Positions 38,380 through 46,965 of a DNA stretch of 64,000 nt are shown here, one piece after another. Within the stretch, counting starts at the first letter, position 1. Every line of letters begins with the position of its first letter. The stretch is taken from positions 1 through 64,000 of the forward strand of contig CAYMUR010000012.1 in the NCBI GenBank assembly GCA_964393615.1, written 5' to 3'. Source of the DNA: CAYMUR01 sp964393615. Lineage in GTDB: Bacteria > Planctomycetota > Planctomycetia > Pirellulales > Pirellulaceae. The translations under genes were made by a program, and so were the position numbers. The notes under the pieces were generated by a model. It ran no database searches, was not told where the DNA came from, and saw nothing but the letters and a program-made list of their open reading frames with translations.

Positions 38380-39624
38380 ATGCCTTACCGCCTACTCCGA
38401 TTTGCCCTTGGAAAGAAATATCCCGAAAAACGGATGTTTCGCGCGCCCGAAAATCTCAAAGATGAATATGACGTTGTCATTATCGGTGGTGGCGGACATG
38501 GCCTGGCCGCAGCCTATTACCTGGCAACTAACCATGGCATTACTAATATCGCCGTGTTGGAAAAAGGCTACCTGGGAGGAGGTGGCACCGGTCGAAACAC
38601 GGCGATTGTCCGTTCCAACTACCTGACCCCGGAGGGGGTTAGATTTTATCAACGTAGTGTCGAACTGTTTCAAGATCTATCACGACAATTGAAATTCAAT
38701 TTATTTTACTCGGAACGAGGCCATTTCACTCTCGCGCACTCTCCCTCGTCTCTCAACACGATGCGCTGGAGGGCAGAAGTCAACAAGCATTTAGGAGTTG
38801 ACAGTCGTGTCGTTGATCGTCACTTCATCAAGGATCGGTTACCGGAAATAGATTTGGAATGTGGTGGCCACCAGCCACCAGTCCATGGAGCCTTGTTCCA
38901 TCCTCCCGGTGCCATAGCACGCCACGACGCAGTCGCTTGGGCCTACGCTCGAGGTGCCGACGAACTTGGTGTCGAGATACACCAACAGACAGAAGTAACT
39001 GACATTGAAGTCCGTGACGGGCATGTCGCTGGTGTCCATACCGACCACGGTTTTGTAAAAACTCGTCGGGTACTCAGTGCCGTCGCGGGATGGACGACTC
39101 ACATCACCCAAATGACCGGACTCAGGACACCACTGGTTATTCATCCACTGCAGGCAATGGTCACGGAGCCACTCAAGCCTTGGCTCAATCACATCGTTGT
39201 CTCGGCAAGCCTACATTTATACGTCAGCCAATCGTCGCGCGGAGAACTTGTTGCCGGCGCATCGCTTGATCCAGGCGAACTGGTCTCCATGCGGTCTACT
39301 CTCGATTTTGCCGAATCTCTCAGCGGCCATTTGGCAGACATGTTTCCGTTAATTGGCCAGATTAACGTGCTGCGCCAGTGGGCCGGATTGTGTGACATGA
39401 CCCCTGATTTCTCACCCATCATGGGCAAGACTCCTATTGGTGGCTTTTACATTGATGCAGGCTGGGGAACATGGGGTTTCAAAGCGACTCCCGTCAGTGG
39501 TGAGACCATGGCAGCCACAATCGCTCGGGACGAACAACATCCATTGATCACATCGTTTGCACTCGACCGATTTCGCAACTTCGAACTAGTCGGTGAAAAA
39601 GGTGCCGCAGCAGTCGGCCACTGA
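38380..39624 (+). CDS. mgdA: N-methylglutamate dehydrogenase subunit A (SoxB-like)
   Basis: A 414-residue flavoprotein of the sarcosine oxidase beta (SoxB) type. The dinucleotide-binding motif VVIIGGGGHGLAAAYYLA lies near residue 30, with a GGGGTGRNTAIVRSNYL segment typical of SoxB. ARHDAVAWAYARGA has a His near 182 in the position expected for the covalent FMN link in heterotetrameric sarcosine oxidases. The C terminus has WAGLCDMTPDFSPIMG and GWGTWGFKATPVSG. In this context it would oxidise the N-methyl group of N-methylglutamate. The ATG at 38380 matches the family length; the open frame extends upstream to 38299. Confidence 0.88.
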   Translation: MPYRLLRFALGKKYPEKRMFRAPENLKDEYDVVIIGGGGHGLAAAYYLATNHGITNIAVLEKGYLGGGGTGRNTAIVRSNYLTPEGVRFYQRSVELFQDLSRQLKFNLFYSERGHFTLAHSPSSLNTMRWRAEVNKHLGVDSRVVDRHFIKDRLPEIDLECGGHQPPVHGALFHPPGAIARHDAVAWAYARGADELGVEIHQQTEVTDIEVRDGHVAGVHTDHGFVKTRRVLSAVAGWTTHITQMTGLRTPLVIHPLQAMVTEPLKPWLNHIVVSASLHLYVSQSSRGELVAGASLDPGELVSMRSTLDFAESLSGHLADMFPLIGQINVLRQWAGLCDMTPDFSPIMGKTPIGGFYIDAGWGTWGFKATPVSGETMAATIARDEQHPLITSFALDRFRNFELVGEKGAAAVGH

Positions 39625-39638
39625 AAACAGGTTTCCCA

Positions 39639-39899
39639 ATGAAAATAATCCATTGCCCGATTAACGGTCCGCGCCCCGCACAAGAGTTCCATTTTGGCGG
39701 TGAATTCCGCGAAACACCAGATCCAGATCAAGTCGACAACGAAACCTGGGCTGGTTATGTTTTCCATCGTAATGGTCATCCTGGAATCAAACGAGAATGG
39801 TGGTACCACTTGCCCAGCGGTACTTGGTTTATCGCAGAACGTGACAATCAGACCGATGTTTTTCTGGGAACCTATCTGTATGGAGCACCCTCTCCGTGA
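39639..39899 (+). CDS. mgdB: N-methylglutamate dehydrogenase subunit B (SoxD-like)
   Basis: An 86-residue SoxD-like subunit with the family pattern: N-terminal I-x-CPINGPRP, FHFGGEF, ETWAGYVFHRNGH, REWWYHLPSGTWFIAERD. Canonical SoxD binds zinc with three Cys and one His (CPxCG near the N terminus and H-x3-C near residue 60). Here only Cys6 and the His of WWYH remain; the second Cys is Asn and the third is lost in the PSGTW segment. It starts 14 bp after mgdA, and its TGA overlaps the mgdC ATG by one base. Confidence 0.85.
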   Translation: MKIIHCPINGPRPAQEFHFGGEFRETPDPDQVDNETWAGYVFHRNGHPGIKREWWYHLPSGTWFIAERDNQTDVFLGTYLYGAPSP

Positions 39900-42817
39900 T
39901 GAATAGCCGACTAGCTCCACGACCTGGCGAATGGATCGACCGCCAGCAAACACTCTCGTTCCAATTCGAAGGCGAGACCTACAAAGGATATGCGGGGGAT
40001 GTATTGGCAACCGCTCTGTGGGCAAATGGCGTTCGCTTGATGGCTCGTAGCTTCAAGTACCACCGCCCACGAAGCATCTACAGCCTGGCAAACCACGATG
40101 CAAACTTTTTAGTCGAAGATGCACAGAGAACTAACCTTCGTGGTGATATGCTACCGATTGAAGAAGGTTTGGACGTACGAACCGTTAATACACGAGGCAG
40201 TCTCAAACGTGATTGGTTACAAGTCACCGAGTATTTCGCCAAGTTTTTGCCTGTTGGATTTTATTACAAAGCTTTCCATACACCACGACTACTATTTCCT
40301 TTCTACGAGAACCAGATGCGCCAGGTTGCAGGATTGGGACGTGTCCTGAAGGGCTGGACAGCTCGGCGCACCCCAAAAGATTATGCATTCTGTGATGTGC
40401 TTGTTATTGGTGCAGGTCCTACTGGCTTATCCGCCGCGCTGACTGCGGCAGAGGCAGGTGCGGACGTACTCGTTGTGGACGAGATGCCACACCCTGGTGG
40501 CAGCTTGGCTTGGCAATGGGCAGGTGATTCCAACGCCCAAGCCGAACTAAAGACGTTAGTCAACCGCGCTCGTCAACACGAACGCGTGAAGTTGCGAATG
40601 TCAACCCAGGCAGCGGGATGTTATGCTGATCATTGGGTCGCGCTCGTCGACACAAAGCGTCTCACCAAGTTACGCGCCAAGTCCCTCATTATTGCCAGTG
40701 GCTGTTACGAACAGCCTGCGGTTTTTCAAAATAACGATTTGCCCGGCGTGATGCTGGGTTCCGCTGCACAACGACTTCTGCACCTCTACGCTGTCCGACC
40801 TTTTGAATCCGCGGTCGTCCTAACAGCCAACAGCGAAGGGTACACCGTTGCCCGTGACCTGTTGGAGGCCGGCGTGAAGATAAAAGCGGTTGTGGATTTA
40901 CGATCAGAGTGCCACGATACACTCGAACCTGAGGCAGCTGCTAATATCCCGGTTTACCGTGGAGAGGCAATTGCCGAAGCGATGGCCGTGAAGTCCAACG
41001 GAGAAACACGTGTTGGCAAAGTAAAAGTCGTGCCTCTCAACCCTACAGGACAATTAACATCGGCGGACAGCAAGCTTATTGAATGCGATGGAATTGCAGT
41101 CAGTGTTGGTTGGACGCCGTGTGCGGACATCCTTTACCAATCCGGTGCCAGATTTGGCTATAACTCGGACCTCCAGCAATTGGTACCGACTTCACTACCA
41201 AACGGAGTATTTACCGCCGGGCGTTTACGTGGTGTTTTTCATTGGTCAGAACAGATCGAAGATGGTCGTCAGGCTGGCTTGGCTACCGCGGCCTACCTCG
41301 GTCTCGCTGCGGCCACACCATCGGCTGCTGTCGCGCCAACCGACATAGCCCACAGCCATCCCTATCCTGTGTTTGAACATCCAGGCAAGAAAAACTTTGT
41401 CGATTTCGACGAAGATCTTCATCTGGCCGACTTTGTGCATTCGCACCAGGAAGGTTATGACAATATCGAATTGCTCAAACGCTACTCCACGGTAGGAATG
41501 GGACCAAGCCAAGGCAAACTTTCCAACATGAACGCCGTACGTATTCTGGCAAAACTTAATGAAGCATCCATTGAAAATACAGGCACCACCACTTCACGAC
41601 CTTTTCACCAACCTGTCCCCCTTGAATTGCTGGCCGGACGTCGATTCCACCCAGAACGTCGTACCCCAATGCACGATTGGCACCTCACTCACAACGCTCG
41701 GTTGGTCCACGTCGCTGGTGGCTGGTTGCGACCTGAATTTTATCACGACGGTACGCAGTCGCGTGAACAATGCATCTTGAACGAAGCGTTCGCCGTCCGA
41801 AACAGTGTCGGCCTGATCGACCTGGGAACCTTGGCCAAGATCCATATCGGCGGAACCGATGCTGTAGATTTCCTCAACCGAACTTACATCGGATCGTTCA
41901 CGAAACAGAAAACCGGAACACTGCGCTACGGGGTTGCCTGTGATGAGACAGGCGTGATTATTGATGATGGCATTGTAGCACGCTTGTCCGACCGTCGATT
42001 TTATCTCACTGCAACGACTTCGGGAGGTGGCAATTTTTTTCGTGAAATGCAACGTTGGGCGCTTCTATGGCAGTCCCAGGTTGACTTAATAAACCTGACA
42101 GGACAGTACACCGCGATGAACATCGCAGGCCCTCGATGCCGAAAAGTGTTGGCCGCGGTCACAAACATTGACCTTTCTAACGAAGCATTTCCGTTTTCCG
42201 GTATACGCCATGCCCAGATAGCCGAGGTCCCCGCCTTGCTGCTACGAGTTGGTTTCATTGGTGAATTAGGATATGAAATTCACGTACCGGCATCACAAGG
42301 CCGTCACGTCTGGGACGCCCTGATGACAGCGGGCCAATCAGCAAGTATTCGTCCATTCGGTGTAGAAGCACAGCGATTGTTACGTCTTGAAAAAGGCCAC
42401 ATCATCGTCGGACAAGATACCGACGCCTTGACCACACCACGAGAAGCTAACCTGCAGCCCTTGATTTACCGCAAGAAACCATTTTTCCTGGGAAAACGCA
42501 GCTTGGAAATCAGCACCAACAAAACCTTGACCCGGCAATTGGTCGGGTTTCAATTTCCGACGAATTATCGTGGACCTCTACCCAAGGAATGCCACCTGGT
42601 AATTGACCGAAGTGAAATTGCGGGCCGGGTTACCAGCATCGCACATCAGTCAACACTTGGTGTGCCCCTTGGGCTCGCATTTGTCCCACCGCATCTCAGT
42701 ACCCCCGGTACGCCACTCCATATTCGCACTGACAACGGAAGCATGGCTACCTGCCATGTGACAGAACTGCCTTTTTATGATCCACAAGGTAAAAGACAGC
42801 AGTTGGACGAACATTAG
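39899..42817 (+). CDS. mgdC: N-methylglutamate dehydrogenase subunit C (SoxA-like)
   Basis: A 972-residue alpha subunit of the heterotetrameric sarcosine oxidase type. In order: a Fer2_4-like N-terminal domain (ATALWANGVRLMARSFKYHRPR), a FAD/NAD-binding region (VLVIGAGPTGLSAALTAAEAG near residue 165, then VVDEMPHPGGSLAW), a middle disulfide-reductase-like part (IIASGCYEQPAVF), and a C-terminal GcvT/aminomethyltransferase-like folate domain from about 600 (FLNRTYIGSFTKQKTG, GYEIHVPA, RLEKGHIIVGQDTDAL). The folate domain can capture the released C1 unit as methylene-tetrahydrofolate. The ATG at 39899 overlaps the mgdB stop as ATGA; a GTG lies one codon earlier. Confidence 0.9.
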   Translation: MNSRLAPRPGEWIDRQQTLSFQFEGETYKGYAGDVLATALWANGVRLMARSFKYHRPRSIYSLANHDANFLVEDAQRTNLRGDMLPIEEGLDVRTVNTRGSLKRDWLQVTEYFAKFLPVGFYYKAFHTPRLLFPFYENQMRQVAGLGRVLKGWTARRTPKDYAFCDVLVIGAGPTGLSAALTAAEAGADVLVVDEMPHPGGSLAWQWAGDSNAQAELKTLVNRARQHERVKLRMSTQAAGCYADHWVALVDTKRLTKLRAKSLIIASGCYEQPAVFQNNDLPGVMLGSAAQRLLHLYAVRPFESAVVLTANSEGYTVARDLLEAGVKIKAVVDLRSECHDTLEPEAAANIPVYRGEAIAEAMAVKSNGETRVGKVKVVPLNPTGQLTSADSKLIECDGIAVSVGWTPCADILYQSGARFGYNSDLQQLVPTSLPNGVFTAGRLRGVFHWSEQIEDGRQAGLATAAYLGLAAATPSAAVAPTDIAHSHPYPVFEHPGKKNFVDFDEDLHLADFVHSHQEGYDNIELLKRYSTVGMGPSQGKLSNMNAVRILAKLNEASIENTGTTTSRPFHQPVPLELLAGRRFHPERRTPMHDWHLTHNARLVHVAGGWLRPEFYHDGTQSREQCILNEAFAVRNSVGLIDLGTLAKIHIGGTDAVDFLNRTYIGSFTKQKTGTLRYGVACDETGVIIDDGIVARLSDRRFYLTATTSGGGNFFREMQRWALLWQSQVDLINLTGQYTAMNIAGPRCRKVLAAVTNIDLSNEAFPFSGIRHAQIAEVPALLLRVGFIGELGYEIHVPASQGRHVWDALMTAGQSASIRPFGVEAQRLLRLEKGHIIVGQDTDALTTPREANLQPLIYRKKPFFLGKRSLEISTNKTLTRQLVGFQFPTNYRGPLPKECHLVIDRSEIAGRVTSIAHQSTLGVPLGLAFVPPHLSTPGTPLHIRTDNGSMATCHVTELPFYDPQGKRQQLDEH

Positions 42818-42950
42818 ATGAACAGGTTAGACCAGCGCGGTACGATATAAAAGTTTTCCCACAGGCAAAGATTCGTTAGACGGCACCAATCACTCAGACT
42901 GGCAACCGCTGAACGCTCCCCTGTCAGTATTACGAAATGACTCTCCCACC

Positions 42951-43625
42951 ATGACTGAACTAACAAGCCACAGTCCGATTCACGCCGATCTCAAACAACT
43001 AGGGGCTACCTGGAAAACTGTCTCCGGACATTTGTTCGCGGTTCGTCTCACCCAGGGAGCGCAAGAGGACACGGTCCTCGACAAATTGGCAATCTGCGAT
43101 ATCAGCGGACTGCCAACCTGGACCGTAAAAGGCGCCGGCGCCGAAAAATGGCTCCGGCAACACCAGGCCAACATCCCCGTGGCAATATTTGCCACAACGT
43201 ATGACTTAGCCAATGGACAACGCGTCGTTCGAACTGGAAACGACGAATTCCTCGTCGAGCTTGCGCCAAACCAGTCGACGCCAGCATGGGTCCTACCACT
43301 CGAGAACCAAAGTGACGAATTTCTACTGTTCGAGCGTCAGGACGCCATTTTCCTTGTTACTGGCTCAAAATCCTACAGTCTGTTGGCTCAAACATGCGGT
43401 ATCAACTGGGATACCATTCCCCCTGACACGTTAGTGATGACACGTGTTGCCGGAGTGACTTGTGGTATCACAAGATTATCCCAGTATGAAGTGCCGCGGT
43501 TTCAAGTCCGCTGTGATTCGAGTTATGCAACTTACTTATGGGGCCAACTCATCACCATTTGTAACGAACTCGGTGGACAGCCAGCTGGCGCAGAACTAAT
43601 GTTCCCAGAATGGTTTAGCATTTGA
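42951..43625 (+). CDS. mgdD: N-methylglutamate dehydrogenase subunit D (SoxG-like)
   Basis: A 224-residue SoxG-type gamma subunit, related in fold to the GcvT family. Matching segments are LAICDISGLPTWTVKGAGAEKWL, VVRTGNDEFLVE, and the ending RFQVRCDSSYATYLWGQLI. It is the last gene of the cluster, 133 bp after mgdC. The subunit is thought to be structural. The sequence is diverged and would be hard to name outside this context, where the beta-delta-alpha-gamma order is exactly that of sarcosine oxidase-type operons. Confidence 0.85.
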   Translation: MTELTSHSPIHADLKQLGATWKTVSGHLFAVRLTQGAQEDTVLDKLAICDISGLPTWTVKGAGAEKWLRQHQANIPVAIFATTYDLANGQRVVRTGNDEFLVELAPNQSTPAWVLPLENQSDEFLLFERQDAIFLVTGSKSYSLLAQTCGINWDTIPPDTLVMTRVAGVTCGITRLSQYEVPRFQVRCDSSYATYLWGQLITICNELGGQPAGAELMFPEWFSI

Positions 43626-43773
43626 ATTTGCTAAGTGATTTGAAACGAAATCGGCCTTGGACCTCTCTCCCAGCGTTTTGCTCGCGCCATGACTCCTGTC
43701 GCAAGGTCGCCAGTGAAAAGGCACCAGATCGTTGCGATCCATCCGTATTGACATCGCAAATCGCCATCTGATT

Positions 43774-44775
43774 TCAATTGGTTTCCCTGGGTAAAAACTC
43801 ATTCGTGAATATTTTTTCGGTGTCATGTTCAACGGTTTCGACCAACCCGATTTCGATAAGCTGGTCTACAAGGGTCTGCCAGCGATCACCAGTCATTGCC
43901 CCAAAGGTCGCTGAAGGAGAATCTTGTGGTCGGCACAATTTGGCAATTTGCTGAACTCCATAGTCGAGGACGTCTGGAGTCATGTCCGGGTTGAGTGCCT
44001 GGATCAAACGATTCGTCTCCGCCGGTTCATGTAAATAATGCTTCCAACCTCGCACGACTGCCCTTACGAAACGCCTCATTAAATCAGGCTGTTCTTCCAC
44101 AAAAGCACGTCTCGCAACAAGCAAGCTGGAATACGGATTATAACCGAGCTCCGACACCATCAGGGCAAGAGGGTCAGCTCCCTGCTGTTGAGCCAGATAG
44201 GGTTCACTAAAAACATAAGCTTGTTGCGCTAACCGAGGATTTTTTAAAAAGAGTGCAATGCTACCAGGGTAAGCAACTGTCTCCACATTTTCCAAAGGCA
44301 AATGGTGCGCCATGTACTTGTAAAATGCCGGCCCGCTACTCACCGCCAAAGTCACATCACGCAATGCTTCCAGGCAGGTTATTCCTGACTCTCGATGCAC
44401 CATGATACACCGTGGACTATTTTGCATGGGGGCCATTAATGCAACCATTTCCACGCCAGCGTCTTGTGCAAACACAACCCGGTCACCGTTGGTTACGGCA
44501 AAATCAACACGGCCAGTATCAAGCGTCTGAACGACCGGCACATTAGGTCCTCCAGGCAAGATTTCGACAGACAATCCTTCTTGGTCAAAATATCCATGTA
44601 CCTGGGCGGCGTAGAACCCGCCGTGCTCCACTTCGGGAAACCAATTTAGTTGCAATGACAATGACAACGATGATGACGACGACGGTTCATCACGATCAGG
44701 TTGGCAGCCCAACATGGCGAGTGACAACAATCCATAAAACAATAGTGGTGGAGTTCTACGGTGGAACATAGGCAT
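43774..44775 (-). CDS. ABC transporter substrate-binding lipoprotein (NMT1/Thi5-like)
   Basis: A 333-residue solute-binding protein. A signal with lipobox-like AMLGC near residue 24 predicts a lipoprotein, followed by a Ser/Leu low-complexity linker coded by simple repeats near 44650-44690. The mature part is NMT1/THI5-like: LQLNWFPEVEHGGFYAAQ, GYFDQEGLSVEILPGGP, GRVDFAVTNGD. This family binds sulfonates, nitrate, pyrimidine precursors of thiamine, riboflavin or other small molecules. It is the last gene of an ABC set (ATPase, permease, binding protein) read on the minus strand and convergent with the methylamine cluster. Confidence 0.87.
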   Translation of the reverse strand: MPMFHRRTPPLLFYGLLSLAMLGCQPDRDEPSSSSSLSLSLQLNWFPEVEHGGFYAAQVHGYFDQEGLSVEILPGGPNVPVVQTLDTGRVDFAVTNGDRVVFAQDAGVEMVALMAPMQNSPRCIMVHRESGITCLEALRDVTLAVSSGPAFYKYMAHHLPLENVETVAYPGSIALFLKNPRLAQQAYVFSEPYLAQQQGADPLALMVSELGYNPYSSLLVARRAFVEEQPDLMRRFVRAVVRGWKHYLHEPAETNRLIQALNPDMTPDVLDYGVQQIAKLCRPQDSPSATFGAMTGDRWQTLVDQLIEIGLVETVEHDTEKIFTNEFLPRETN

Positions 44776-45041
44776 AGACCATGGAACTAAAAAGTACTAA
44801 CCATTCGTTGACAACCCGCAAATCGAATTGGTGATGCCATTCGGTTTTTTCCAATTCAACTTTTCAACGTTGACCATCAACCAATCCTGTCCAACATACA
44901 TTAGCCGAAATGCACAGTATTTTGAAACATCAACACAGGCACAAATCCAAGAAACAGGAATAACCTCAATCACGCTGTGGCGTGAAATTAAATATCGTCG
45001 TTAATGCACCGGCAGCAACATTGATACCCGAATCTCTCCTG

Positions 45042-45830
45042 TCATGAACGCGCACGGCACCAACGGGCAAGTAATGTCACCCGAAGTAGACTGACCAAAC
45101 AAAAAAGAACCATGCCAAGCAACGTCGCCGCCAGCACCGCTGCAAACGCCTCGTCTGTCTTGAGCCAGTGGATCCGCTGTGGAATCATGAACCCCAAGCC
45201 ATGATGCCGTGTTGAGTTTCCTGCAAAAAACTCTCCCACAATCGCACCGATTACTGCCAAACCGGCAGAGGTACGTGCGCCAGTCACTAAATTCGGAATC
45301 GCGTGCGGTACCTGCAGCTTCATCGCTGTTTTTAGTCGGCTTGTTCGATATAGCCGAAATAATTCCAAGAGACCTTGATCCACTGATGTTAATCCTGCAG
45401 TCACATTGGCAATAATCGGAAAAGCACTGACAATAAACGCAATCGAGGCCACACTACCAAATCCAGGGCCTTGCCAATTAATCATCAAAGGTGCAATGGC
45501 AACAATCGGTACCGTCTGAAGTAATACCGCATAGGGAAAACAACCATACCGAACCCAAGACAACTGAGCAAAAATCAATGCCACCAATGAACCGATCACG
45601 ATACTGAAACAAAATCCACAGAAAGCCGCGCGCAACGTCAACACAATCGCCACCGCTAGTTCGCCACGAATACGTATCGCCGCTAAGAATACTTCGCCCG
45701 GAGATGGTAAAAAATACGACTTGATCTCCAGCAAGGAAACCGCCAACTGCCACGTCAACAATAACAACAGTAGCACCACCGCTGGTGGAAAAACAAATCG
45801 GTACAGGCTAAGTATCCATTGCATTTTCAT
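45042..45830 (-). CDS. ABC transporter permease (NitT/TauT type)
   Basis: A permease of about 262 residues with six hydrophobic segments (first: FPPAVVLLLLLLTWQLAV). The cytoplasmic EAA-like loop is visible around ELFRLYRTSRLKTAMKLQVPHAIPNLVTGART. It follows the SsuC/TauC/ThiX architecture and pairs with the ATPase upstream and the NMT1-like binding protein downstream. The ATG at 45830 is preferred over a TTG at 45860. A gap of about 265 bp to the binding-protein gene holds nothing I recognise. Confidence 0.88.
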   Translation of the reverse strand: MKMQWILSLYRFVFPPAVVLLLLLLTWQLAVSLLEIKSYFLPSPGEVFLAAIRIRGELAVAIVLTLRAAFCGFCFSIVIGSLVALIFAQLSWVRYGCFPYAVLLQTVPIVAIAPLMINWQGPGFGSVASIAFIVSAFPIIANVTAGLTSVDQGLLELFRLYRTSRLKTAMKLQVPHAIPNLVTGARTSAGLAVIGAIVGEFFAGNSTRHHGLGFMIPQRIHWLKTDEAFAAVLAATLLGMVLFCLVSLLRVTLLARWCRARS

Positions 45831-46070
45831 TTCGCAGCAAACTTTCCAATAGTGCGACAAACCAGCTCAAGATCTGATCAAACAAGACCCGACGGAAAAA
45901 CCAACTCTGCAGTGACCAGCTCTACGAGTGACTCGTTCCACCTACGAACGGTCTTAATCCAACCAGCGTGTGGAACCTGCCTTTTCTTGAGGCTAGTGGC
46001 AACAAGTTCTGTAACCTTCCACCAAGTTTTCGAAACTTCACACCTCGACAAAATAAAGGAATCGACAAGA

Positions 46071-46859
46071 CTACATTGGCCTTGAACTTCGCAACATCCT
46101 GCTCAGTTCGCCGGTCAGGCTGGCAAATTCACTAGAACTGCGAAGTTCCGGAGTACGTGGATAACCAAACGGAATTGGTACTGTCGCTTGAATCGAACCA
46201 GGTCGTGGGCTCATCACCAACACTTCTTGACTGAGATAAACGGCCTCACTCACATTGTGGGTCACAAACAACACCGTCCATTGCTCATCCTGCCAAAGTT
46301 GTAACAAATCTTCATTTAATCGCTGACGCAATAAATCGTCGAGTGCTGCAAACGGTTCGTCAAACAAAAGAAGGCCAGGACGGTTCACTAAGGCTCGTGC
46401 CAACGAGACTCGCATCCGCATACCACCTGACAGCATATGAGGATACTTGGCACGGTCTTCGTCTCGTAGCCCAACCATTCGCAGGACTCGATCTACAACA
46501 TCAGGGGATAAGTCTAAGGGAACATCGGCCAATTCCAGAGGCAGACGTACATTCCCAACCACATCACGCCAAGGTAACAAATGCGGATCCTGGAAAACAA
46601 ACGACCGACGCGGAATGCCATCGTCACTGCCGTCGGCAACAGACAATTTTCCAATCGTTGGAATTTCCAAACCGGCGACCATTCTCAACAACGATGTCTT
46701 ACCACAACCCGACGGGCCAACGATACCGAGAAATCGACCCGGTGGTATGTCTAAAGTCATGTCGCGTAAGACCCATTCACTGCCGAAGGACAAGCCAAGG
46801 GTTTCAGCCATTATGGCTGGGCGACAAGGTACAGAATTGACAAATGATTCGTTGTTCAC
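46071..46859 (-). CDS. ABC transporter ATP-binding protein (NitT/TauT type)
   Basis: A 262-residue ABC ATPase. Walker A is GPSGCGKTSLLRMVAGL, the Q-loop region FVFQDPHLLPWRDV, the signature LSGGMRMRVSLARAL (LSGGM rather than LSGGQ), Walker B LLLFDEPFAALDDLL, and the switch His is in FVTHNVSEAV. The LLPWRDV motif is typical of taurine/nitrate/thiamine-precursor systems. The open frame begins with a GTG at 46859; an ATG at 46811 (MAETLGLSF) is an equally good start. It powers the permease at 45042. Confidence 0.9.
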   Translation of the reverse strand: MNNESFVNSVPCRPAIMAETLGLSFGSEWVLRDMTLDIPPGRFLGIVGPSGCGKTSLLRMVAGLEIPTIGKLSVADGSDDGIPRRSFVFQDPHLLPWRDVVGNVRLPLELADVPLDLSPDVVDRVLRMVGLRDEDRAKYPHMLSGGMRMRVSLARALVNRPGLLLFDEPFAALDDLLRQRLNEDLLQLWQDEQWTVLFVTHNVSEAVYLSQEVLVMSPRPGSIQATVPIPFGYPRTPELRSSSEFASLTGELSRMLRSSRPM

Positions 46860-46965
46860 ATTGTTGTTTTATGTATTGCAGCTTGCCAATACCAGGGGAG
46901 ACACTCAAAATCAGTTCATGAAACAGAGGGACAGGCGCTGGATCGCTGACACCCCAGACCAGCAA

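Noticed and set aside
38380..43625. Reading the four sox-like genes as an ordinary sarcosine oxidase for creatine or betaine breakdown
   Set aside because: The adjoining split glutamate synthase, GmaS-type synthetase and Amt fit the N-methylglutamate pathway far better, and no creatinase, glycine-cleavage or serine hydroxymethyltransferase gene is present.
46860..46965. Searched for a thiamine-pyrophosphate riboswitch before the ABC transporter genes
   Set aside because: None of the conserved THI-box segments was found in this gap or in the gap at 45861-46070.
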